A DNA stretch of 10,000 bases from Flavobacterium sp. (GTDB lineage Bacteria > Bacteroidota > Bacteroidia > Flavobacteriales > Flavobacteriaceae): positions 1-10,000 of the forward strand of contig NZ_JAIWOF010000150.1 in NCBI RefSeq assembly GCF_020217025.1, given 5' to 3'. Below are positions 1-5,785 of the stretch, in pieces (the stretch's first letter is position 1; every line of letters starts with the position of its first letter). The notes under the pieces were generated by a model, which ran no database searches, had not been told where the DNA came from, and was given only the letters and a program-made list of their open reading frames with translations. A program made the translations under genes and the position numbers.

Positions 1-2254
1 TAACGGAAAACCTTTCTTTGGAAAAGACGGGAAAATTGCAACACAAAATTTACCTGCTGAAATAATTAGTAAAGTTCAAGTCACTGACACCAAAACGAAA
101 GAGCAAGAGTTATCAGGACAAAACGCAACTTCAGACGAAAAGACCATTAATTTAACCATTCAAGAAGATAAAAACAAAGGTGTTTTTGGTAAAGCTAATG
201 TTGGTTATGGAACAGATGAACGATATGAATCGAGTTTACTTTTTAATTATTTCAAGGATACGCAAAAAATAAGTGTCTTAGGCTCGTCAAATAACATCAA
301 CTCTATAGGCTTTTCAATGGATGAGATTTTTGACAACATGGGTGGCGGAAGAAATCGTTCCATTTGGGTAAACGACAATGGTAGTTTTGGTATTAATGGA
401 ATGCAATTTGGAGGTAATAACGGAATTACTCAATCTAATATGCTAGGTGTAAATTTTGCAGATGAATGGGCAAAAAAGAAAATCAATCCAAACGGAAGTT
501 ACTATTATTCAAACGCAGAAACCAACAATAAAAATCGAACCAATAGAATCAATTTGCTCCCTACAGGCAACACAAACACATTAGCCGAATCTACATCAAA
601 ATCGATTACAGATGGACATAACATTGCTGCAGATTTTGAAATAAAATTAGACTCTACTTCAACCCTATACATTAGCCCAAGTTTTTCTAAAAGCGATATT
701 AAAAATCGTAATTCAGGTTTTGATACCACATTTGATGATACTGGAGCAGCACTTAATCAAAACACAAGTGATAATAATTCTTCGAGTCAAAACAATACTT
801 TTAAAAACAATATTTATTTCTACAAAGGATTAAAGAAAAAAGGAAGAGGAATTAGTGCATCCATAAATAATGAAAACAACAAAAATGATTCTGAATTAAT
901 TACTAAAACTACGACAACCTTTTTTCAATCTGGTAACTCTGATGACGATAGAAATCAATTTAGGATTGATGCTTCTAAAAAAGATAATTTTAAAGCAAAA
1001 ATTGGATATTCAGAGCCATTAAGAGATTCACTTATTTTTAATTTTGAAGTCTTTTACGATTATAAAAATGCTAAAGATTTAAGAACTACTTATGATTTTG
1101 ATAATGGATTCAACACATACTCCATTTACAACGATTTGCTTTCAAATACTATAACTTCAACAACATCTTCGGTAACTCCGATGGTTGGAATTAGTTTGCA
1201 AAAAAAGAAAATTAGAGGTAGCCTTTCTATGGGAACTGAAATAATTAATTTTAACAACCAATCTACTTATTTAAACAACACCACTAAAGTCAATAAAAGC
1301 TATATGTATCCTAATATGAATGGATATATAAGTATAACATTGGGTAAATCAAAATCGCTTTACAGTTACTATTCTTATGAAGTAAATTTACCTAGTGCTA
1401 ATCAAATTTTACCCTTTCAAAATTTAGGCAATCCATTAAATACCATCATTGGTAACTCCGATTTAAAACCAAATGAAAATTATTCGATTTACACCAATTT
1501 CAATAATTATGATTATGCTTCTCGAAGTGGCTTTTATGCATATGCAGGAGGCGATTATAATGTTAATCAAATTGTAGCTTCTACAACTTATGATAGCGAT
1601 TTTAAAGCAACCACAACCTATCAAAATATAGATAGGGCTTACAACACCTACATTGGTTTTAGTTTAAACAAATCATTTAAAAAAGAAAAAAGAACATTTA
1701 AATACGGATTTGGAATGCAGTTAGGTTACAATTACGATCAAGGATTGACCAACTCAGAATTATTTGAATCTAAAGGATTGACACTAAATCCAAGAGCTAA
1801 TTTATCATGGTCAATTGATGAGATGATTACGATTAGCCCATCTTATAGATACACCTATATTACTAATGACTACACCAACTATATCATTGATAATACTAAA
1901 AATTTCAAACACAGTGTGAAGTTAGAAATCACAAGTTATTGGCCTAAAAAAGTGGTTTTAGGAAGTGATTTTGGCTACAACTACAATTCTAATATTGCTG
2001 CTGGATTTCAAAAAGATTTTTACTTATGGAATTTGAGTTTAGGTTATAATTTCTTCCAAGACAAATTATTAGCCAAAGTTAAAGTATATGATGTTTTAAA
2101 CCAAAACATTAGTGCAACAAGGACCATAACACCAACCGCCATTACTGATATGGAAAATACTGTTTTACAACAATATGCTATGTTTTCTTTAACCTATAAG
2201 TTAGAAAAATTTGGAGGTAAGAAAAAGGATGGAGGTTTAATAATTATGAATTAA
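1..2254 (+). CDS. Outer-membrane beta-barrel (TonB-dependent-receptor-like) protein, 5' end outside window
   Basis: The frame is open from base 2 to the TAA at 2252-2254, giving about 750 visible residues; the ATG at 317 is internal. The first visible part (NGKPFFGKDG, then NLPAEIISKVQV and a TINLTIQEDK stretch) resembles the end of the plug domain in Bacteroidetes TonB-dependent-receptor-like proteins of the OMP_b-brl_3 type. The rest is alternating polar and aromatic strands rich in Asn, Tyr, Ser and Thr, as expected for a large outer-membrane barrel, for example around SLYSYYSYEVNLPSANQILP and the NPLNTIIGNSDLKPNENYS segment. The missing N-terminus would normally carry a signal peptide and a carboxypeptidase-regulatory-like domain. 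The ligand cannot be told: no SusD partner follows, since the next genes are convergent. The end is a lysine- and glycine-rich tail (EKFGGKKKDGG). A terminator follows directly, so this is the last gene of its transcript. The family call is fairly secure; the substrate is unknown. Confidence 0.85.
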   Translation, partial: NGKPFFGKDGKIATQNLPAEIISKVQVTDTKTKEQELSGQNATSDEKTINLTIQEDKNKGVFGKANVGYGTDERYESSLLFNYFKDTQKISVLGSSNNINSIGFSMDEIFDNMGGGRNRSIWVNDNGSFGINGMQFGGNNGITQSNMLGVNFADEWAKKKINPNGSYYYSNAETNNKNRTNRINLLPTGNTNTLAESTSKSITDGHNIAADFEIKLDSTSTLYISPSFSKSDIKNRNSGFDTTFDDTGAALNQNTSDNNSSSQNNTFKNNIYFYKGLKKKGRGISASINNENNKNDSELITKTTTTFFQSGNSDDDRNQFRIDASKKDNFKAKIGYSEPLRDSLIFNFEVFYDYKNAKDLRTTYDFDNGFNTYSIYNDLLSNTITSTTSSVTPMVGISLQKKKIRGSLSMGTEIINFNNQSTYLNNTTKVNKSYMYPNMNGYISITLGKSKSLYSYYSYEVNLPSANQILPFQNLGNPLNTIIGNSDLKPNENYSIYTNFNNYDYASRSGFYAYAGGDYNVNQIVASTTYDSDFKATTTYQNIDRAYNTYIGFSLNKSFKKEKRTFKYGFGMQLGYNYDQGLTNSELFESKGLTLNPRANLSWSIDEMITISPSYRYTYITNDYTNYIIDNTKNFKHSVKLEITSYWPKKVVLGSDFGYNYNSNIAAGFQKDFYLWNLSLGYNFFQDKLLAKVKVYDVLNQNISATRTITPTAITDMENTVLQQYAMFSLTYKLEKFGGKKKDGGLIIMN

Positions 2255-2256
2255 AC

Positions 2257-2294
2257 AAAAAAAACTCGTTAGCAATACTAACGAGTTTTTTTTT
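2257..2294. terminator. Bidirectional rho-independent terminator
   Basis: An A8 run (2257-2264), the arm CTCGTTAG (2265-2272), a 5-nt loop, the perfect complement CTAACGAG (2278-2285) and a T9 run (2286-2294) form a strong hairpin 2 nt after the stop of the barrel gene. Because the arms are flanked by A and T runs on both sides, it should end transcription of the plus-strand barrel gene and also of the minus-strand cluster whose last stop is at 2417. Confidence 0.9.
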
Positions 2295-2302
2295 AAAATA
2301 CT

Positions 2303-2331
2303 AGTACAAGTTCAAAAATCAAGTACAAGTT
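2303..2331. repeat. Short direct repeat AGTACAAGTT, two copies
   Basis: AGTACAAGTT occurs at 2303-2312 and again at 2322-2331, 19 bp apart, in the convergent intergenic region. The first copy continues as TACAAGTTCAAAA (2305-2317), a 13-mer that recurs exactly at 4607-4619 inside the minus-strand cluster. No function is known to me. Confidence 0.6.
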
Positions 2332-2367
2332 TATTTTCGCTTTGCTCTAAGTAAGCCTGCTTCGTAG

Positions 2368-2392
2368 GAGATTCCTATTTCATCGGAATGAC
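2368..2392 (-). repeat. GTCAT-stem-ATCTC intergenic hairpin repeat, copy 1
   Basis: Read on the minus strand this is GTCATTCC, a 9-nt loop, then GGAATCTC: a 5-bp stem ATTCC/GGAAT between the constant ends GTC and CTC. It is preceded by CTTT, as is copy 2 at 8437-8463. It lies between the convergent barrel gene and TPM gene. Short repeats of this general shape are common between genes in many bacteria; membership of one family is inferred from the shared ends. Confidence 0.65.
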
Positions 2393-2416
2393 AAAGTCTT
2401 GGAATTTAATTTTAAA

Positions 2417-3172
2417 CTACCAACTTCCGCCAGCACCACCACCAGAGAAACCGCCGCCGCCAAAGCCGCCGCCAAAGCCTCCTGATGAACCGCCACCGAA
2501 ACTTCCGCCACCACTCCCTCTTCCAAGGCTACTCAAAATAATAATATCGGTTAAATCTAAACCACGTGAACCTCCGCCAGAATTTCCTCCTCCTTTACTC
2601 GCTTTTGAAATTATCAATATTAGGATAAAAACAAAAATTATAATAGGTAAAATGGGGAAATCCTTGCCAGATTGTTTCCTAGAACCTTTGTATTTTCCTT
2701 TTAAGACTTCAAAAATCGCATCGGCACCTTTGTCTAAACCGTTGTAATAACTTCCGGCTTTGAACTCAGGAATGATGATGTTTCGAATAAGTTCTCCATT
2801 GATACCTGCAGTCAGTCTATCTTCTACTCCGTATCCTGGAGCAATCCAAATTTCTCTATCGTTTTTGGAAAGTAAAATCAGAATTCCATTATCCTCTTTT
2901 TCTTGACCAATCCCCCATTCATGTCCCCATTTTGGAGTTAAAATCCCAATATCTTCTCCTTTTAAATCATCAATTGTGATGACTACAATTTGAGTCGTAG
3001 TCGAATCCGAATAACGAATTAATTTGTTCTCTAATTCTTTTTCCTCTGTCGGATTTAAAACATCGGCATAATCGTAAACACTTGTTTGAAAACTAGGTTT
3101 TTTCGGAATATCAAACTGGGCTTGGGCCATCAATCCGCTAAAAGCTAATACAAATAAAAATAACTTTTTCAT
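2417..3172 (-). CDS. TPM-domain (YgcG-like) protein, secreted and membrane-anchored, glycine-rich tail
   Basis: The 251-residue product begins MKKLFLFVLAFSGLMAQAQ, a signal peptide ending near residue 18. A TPM domain follows at about 30-160, with the typical segments YDYADVLN, TQIVVITIDDL, EDNGILIL and REIWIAPGYGVEDRLT. A transmembrane segment lies at about 172-189, and the last 55 residues are a Gly/Ser-rich tail ending GGAGGSW, as is usual for YgcG-type proteins. TPM proteins are membrane-associated; some members have reported phosphatase activity, and others act in photosystem repair or membrane homeostasis, so the exact role here is open. I chose the ATG at 3172 over the in-frame ATG at 3214, because it starts the signal peptide and lies one base after the stop of the preceding TPM gene (TAA-T-ATG), whereas 3214 would add 14 polar residues and overlap that gene. 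It is the last gene of the minus-strand cluster. Confidence 0.9.
   Translation of the reverse strand: MKKLFLFVLAFSGLMAQAQFDIPKKPSFQTSVYDYADVLNPTEEKELENKLIRYSDSTTTQIVVITIDDLKGEDIGILTPKWGHEWGIGQEKEDNGILILLSKNDREIWIAPGYGVEDRLTAGINGELIRNIIIPEFKAGSYYNGLDKGADAIFEVLKGKYKGSRKQSGKDFPILPIIIFVFILILIISKASKGGGNSGGGSRGLDLTDIIILSSLGRGSGGGSFGGGSSGGFGGGFGGGGFSGGGAGGSW
2454..2477. repeat. 12-bp tandem duplication in the glycine-rich tail
   Basis: CCGCCGCCAAAG is present twice in tandem without mismatch (2454-2465 and 2466-2477). On the coding (minus) strand it encodes repeated Phe-Gly-Gly-Gly units of the C-terminal tail of the TPM protein. The whole stretch of about 2428-2520 is locally GC-rich because of Gly codons. 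In-frame gain or loss of units would change tail length without breaking the gene. Confidence 0.8.
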
Positions 3173-3173
3173 A

Positions 3174-3611
3174 TTAACTTCTTGAGATTTCGTTAGACAA
3201 TTCGTTGGTATCATCTGATTGATAAGGGAAATATTTTTTCAATCGTTCGCCAGCTTTTAGGATTCCTTCCACCAATCCTTTTTTGAAATTTCCTTCTTTA
3301 AAATTAGCAATCACAACATCTTTAGTACCATCCCAAAAATCAGCTTCCACTACTTTATCAATACCTTCATCACCAATGATAGCGAACTTTTTATCCGAAA
3401 CACCTACATAAAACAGTACTCCGTTTCGGTCCTGTGTTTCGTGCATATTCAATTCAAAAAAAACCTCCTGAGCTCGGTCAAGAGGTGATTTTTGGGTATG
3501 TTCTTCTAAATGCACTCTGATTTCTCCCGAAGTGTTTTTTTCCGCTTCAATAATCGCTTGAACAATTTCTTGTTCGTCTGCTTTTGATAAGAAATCTTCT
3601 GTTTTAGACAT
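3174..3611 (-). CDS. TPM-domain protein, soluble form
   Basis: The 145-residue protein is essentially a single TPM domain (about 5-130), with SGEIRVHLEE near 28-37, the conserved block DRNGVLFYVGVSDKKFAIIG at 61-80 and the GNFKKGLVEGI helix at 108-118. It lacks a signal peptide, a transmembrane segment and a glycine-rich tail, unlike the TPM protein encoded next. The start ATG (3611-3609) shares its first base with the stop of lemA (TAATG), so translation is probably coupled. One base separates its stop from the next start. In Bacteroidetes a LemA gene followed by a short and then a long TPM gene is a familiar order. Its biochemical role is not established; without an export signal it is predicted to be cytosolic, possibly acting at the inner face of the membrane with LemA. 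The family is clear, the function is not. Confidence 0.9.
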   Translation of the reverse strand: MSKTEDFLSKADEQEIVQAIIEAEKNTSGEIRVHLEEHTQKSPLDRAQEVFFELNMHETQDRNGVLFYVGVSDKKFAIIGDEGIDKVVEADFWDGTKDVVIANFKEGNFKKGLVEGILKAGERLKKYFPYQSDDTNELSNEISRS

Positions 3612-4216
3612 TATTTTTTCTCTTTATTAAAGTCAAATTCTACATCAACTGGTTTTTCAGCGCCAGCAACTGCATCAAAATATGGTTTTTCTTTGTAGTT
3701 TCCTAAGAACATTGAATTAGGAAAAACCAAAATGTAGTTGTTGTATTTTTGAACTGCCTCATTAAAACGCGTTCTTGCTGTTAAAATTTGATTTTCAGTA
3801 CTTGCCAATTCGTCTTGTAATTTCAAGAAGTTTTGATTTGCTTTTAAATCAGGATATTGTTCCACAGTAACTAATAATCTTGACAAAGAACTATTTAAGT
3901 TTCCTTGTGCTTGATTAAATTGTGTTAATTGTTCTGGCGTCATATTCGTTGGATCAATTTTTACAGAAGTTGCTTCAGAACGTGCTTTGATTACGGCTTC
4001 TAAAGTAGATTTTTCAAAATCAGCCGAACCTTGAACCGTTTTCACTAAATTTCCAATAAGGTCATTTCTTCTTTGGTATGAAGTTTCTACATTTCCCCAT
4101 TCTTTATTTACTTCTTGATTTACACGAACAGCTCCGTTTTTGATACTAAAGAACCAAAATACAAGGACTAATAATAATCCACCACCGATAATAAAAGGCA
4201 AAAATTTTCTCATCAT
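3611..4216 (-). CDS. lemA: LemA family protein
   Basis: This 201-residue protein has a short N-terminal tail, one transmembrane helix at about 5-23, and a helical LemA domain. Family hallmarks are visible: EWGNVETSYQRRNDLIGNLV at 39-58 followed by KTVQGSADFE, then QAQGNLNSSLSRLL (102-115), YPDLKANQNFLKLQDEL (121-137) and the STENQILTARTRFNEAV helix. Length and layout match the usual LemA of about 185-200 residues. LemA proteins sit in the cytoplasmic membrane with the helical bundle exposed; their role is poorly understood, and they are often encoded with TPM-domain proteins, as here. Two adjacent ATG codons (4216 and 4213) could both serve as start. It lies 31 nt after the MerR gene, and its stop overlaps the start of the soluble TPM gene by one base. 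Confidence 0.93.
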   Translation of the reverse strand: MMRKFLPFIIGGGLLLVLVFWFFSIKNGAVRVNQEVNKEWGNVETSYQRRNDLIGNLVKTVQGSADFEKSTLEAVIKARSEATSVKIDPTNMTPEQLTQFNQAQGNLNSSLSRLLVTVEQYPDLKANQNFLKLQDELASTENQILTARTRFNEAVQKYNNYILVFPNSMFLGNYKEKPYFDAVAGAEKPVDVEFDFNKEKK

Positions 4217-4247
4217 TTTTTTAAGTTTTAAAAGTTTAATTTATTGT

Positions 4248-4580
4248 TTATAGTTGATTTTTAATGGTATTCAATTGTGCTTTAATTGTTTCTAATTTGC
4301 TGATAATTTCAAATTTATCTAAGGTTTTTTTCTGACCTTCTTTCAAATGTGTTTTGGCTCCTTCTAATGTAAATCCGCGTTCCTTTACCAAATGATAAAT
4401 CAATTGCAAATTTTTTACATCTTCTGGTGTGAACATGCGATTTCCTTTGGCGTTTTTCTTTGGTTTTAGAATATCAAATTCTTTATCCCAAAAACGAATT
4501 AAGGAAGCGTTTACATTAAATGCTTTAGCGATTTCGCCAATGCTGTAATATCTTTTATTTGGTGCTAATTCTAAATGCAT
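4248..4580 (-). CDS. MerR-family transcriptional regulator
   Basis: The 110-residue protein carries an N-terminal MerR winged helix-turn-helix at about 11-80: YYSIGEIAKAFNVNASLIRF is the recognition motif, followed by WDKEFDILKPKKNAKGNRMF (wing 1) and TPEDVKNLQLIYHLVKERGF, then TLEGAKTHL. A short C-terminal helix (about 86-110) could form the dimerisation coiled coil. There is no ligand-binding domain and no cysteine, so it is not a metal sensor of the classical MerR type. Small proteins of this kind are widespread in Bacteroidetes; their targets are mostly unknown. Its place in the middle of an envelope gene run, 51 nt after the M23 gene and 31 nt before lemA, suggests that it may regulate this transcript, but that is inference. 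The start gives the usual MHLEL beginning ahead of the YYSIGE motif. Confidence 0.9.
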   Translation of the reverse strand: MHLELAPNKRYYSIGEIAKAFNVNASLIRFWDKEFDILKPKKNAKGNRMFTPEDVKNLQLIYHLVKERGFTLEGAKTHLKEGQKKTLDKFEIISKLETIKAQLNTIKNQL

Positions 4581-4584
4581 TTTT

Positions 4585-4619
4585 CAAGTTCAAGTTCAAA
4601 TTCAATTACAAGTTCAAAA
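4585..4619. repeat. Imperfect TTCAAG hexamer repeat between the M23 and MerR genes
   Basis: Most of the 51-nt gap between the M23 stop and the MerR start consists of about five degenerate TTCAAR-type units (TTCAAG, TTCAAA, TTCAAT, TACAAG, TTCAAA). On the transcribed strand it reads as repeated TTGAACTTG. Its TACAAGTTCAAAA end (4607-4619) is identical to 2305-2317. It is not a hairpin terminator. Confidence 0.6.
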
Positions 4620-4631
4620 CTTCTGAAATCG

Positions 4632-5609
4632 TTAATCCAGCGATTGGTTTTCTTGGTTCGCTAATTTTGAAATTTCAATGTATTCTTTTGCTGAAATACT
4701 TCCGTAATAGAAATTCAGCGGATTTACACGTTCGCTTCCTTTAAACACTTCATAGTGTAAATGCGGCGCCTGACTTCTTCCTGTACTTCCGACATAACCA
4801 ATAATATCTCCACGTTTTACACGCTGTCCTGGGCGGCAATTGTATTTACTCAAATGCGCATACAAGGTTTTATAGCCAAACCCATGATTAATTTCAATAT
4901 GATTTCCGTAACCTGACAACGAAGCGTCTGCTTTATACACTACTCCATCCCCAGTTGCGTAAATTGGTGTTCCCGTTCTTGCTGTGAAATCCATCCCGTA
5001 ATGGAATTTTCTAATTTTAGTAAATGGATCACTTCTATAACCATACCCCGAAGCCATGTGCTTTAAATCTTCATTTTTCACCGGTTGTATTGCTGGAATA
5101 GCCGCCAATAACTTCTCTTTCTGTTTCGCTAACGCTACAATTTCATCTAACGATTTCGATTGAATCACCAACTCTTTCGTTAAAACATCCACTCGTTTTG
5201 TAGTGTTTTCGATTAATTCAGAATTATTAAACCCTTGTAAATCTTTATATCGATTAACGCCTCCAAATCCCGCTTTTCGTTCTTCTTCTGAAATCGGTGT
5301 CGAGTTAAAATAAATTCGGTAAATGTTGTTGTCTCTGTTTTCGATAGCTTCCAACACATCGTCCATCAAATCCAGCTTTTTGTTCAAAACAGTATAATTC
5401 AATTTTAAAGCTTCAATTTCTCTAGCCTGAATTTTATCTTTTGGTGTTTCAAAATAACTGGTGTTAATCAATAGTAAAAAAATCAAAAATCCAAACAAAG
5501 CCGAAGACACCAAAAACAATACAACATAGCCAAACTTCTTCCTTTTTCTTGTCTGAATGCGCTTGTATGCTAAATTTTCTGAATCGTAATAATATTTTAC
5601 CTTCGACAT
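4632..5609 (-). CDS. M23-family metallopeptidase, membrane-anchored
   Basis: The 325-residue protein has a basic cytoplasmic start (RIQTRKRKK), one transmembrane helix at about 28-49, a charged, probably coiled-coil periplasmic region (about 55-175) and a C-terminal LytM/M23 domain at about 185-305. The zinc and catalytic residues are all present: H203 and D207 in HYGMDF, H252 in LYAHLS, and H283/H285 in the HLH motif of APHLHYEV. It should therefore be an active zinc endopeptidase that cuts cross-linking peptides in peptidoglycan, rather than a degenerate EnvC/NlpD-type activator. A signal anchor would place the domain in the periplasm. It is the first gene of the minus-strand cluster, under a good TAnnTTTG promoter, and diverges from alaS. 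The specific bond cut, and whether it acts in growth, division or sporadic remodelling, cannot be told from sequence. Confidence 0.93.
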   Translation of the reverse strand: MSKVKYYYDSENLAYKRIQTRKRKKFGYVVLFLVSSALFGFLIFLLLINTSYFETPKDKIQAREIEALKLNYTVLNKKLDLMDDVLEAIENRDNNIYRIYFNSTPISEEERKAGFGGVNRYKDLQGFNNSELIENTTKRVDVLTKELVIQSKSLDEIVALAKQKEKLLAAIPAIQPVKNEDLKHMASGYGYRSDPFTKIRKFHYGMDFTARTGTPIYATGDGVVYKADASLSGYGNHIEINHGFGYKTLYAHLSKYNCRPGQRVKRGDIIGYVGSTGRSQAPHLHYEVFKGSERVNPLNFYYGSISAKEYIEISKLANQENQSLD

Positions 5610-5634
5610 ATATGAAAATATACTATTTTTGTGC

Positions 5635-5669
5635 CAAATTTATTGATTGACATAGGTTATACGAACAAA
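5635..5669 (-). promoter_or_regulatory. Bacteroidetes-type promoter for the M23-MerR-LemA-TPM cluster
   Basis: On the minus strand a TTTG (-33 element, 5669-5666) is followed after 23 nt by TAAATTTG (5642-5635), a perfect match to the Flavobacterium -7 consensus TAnnTTTG; the spacing is at the upper end of the accepted 17-23 nt. Transcription would begin near 5628, about 19 nt ahead of the M23 start codon at 5609. Confidence 0.7.
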
Positions 5670-5688
5670 TTTAAGAAATGTTTCATTC

Positions 5689-5722
5689 TTGAGCTATTTT
5701 ATTTTTAGTTGGGCTATTTTTT
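5689..5722 (+). promoter_or_regulatory. Possible alaS promoter (weak match)
   Basis: TTG at 5689-5691 is followed after 23 nt by TATTTTTT (5715-5722), which misses only the final G of TAnnTTTG. This would give a leader of roughly 55 nt before the alaS start. The region is T-rich, so a chance match is quite possible. No T-box-like leader or attenuator hairpin is visible between here and the gene. Confidence 0.3.
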
Positions 5723-5785
5723 TGAACATTTCCTTTCGTTTCCGCATCACAATAAACAAATAAAAACAGATCTAAATTATTGATA

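Noticed and set aside
505..729. Minus-strand open frame inside the barrel gene
   Set aside because: It lies entirely within a well-supported coding frame and looks like an antisense shadow.
2388..2747. Plus-strand proline-rich open frame
   Set aside because: It is the antisense of the glycine-rich tail of the TPM protein; Gly codons read as Pro on the opposite strand.
4581..4631. Terminator between the M23 and MerR genes
   Set aside because: The gap contains short direct repeats but no GC-containing hairpin followed by a T run on the minus strand.
4559..4744. Plus-strand Lys/Phe-rich open frame
   Set aside because: It is translated from the TTCAAG repeat and the antisense of the M23 C-terminus; composition is repeat-driven.
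5610..5785. Leader RNA or T-box for alaS
   Set aside because: No stable hairpin with a terminator or T-box core is visible, and T-boxes are not expected in this group.
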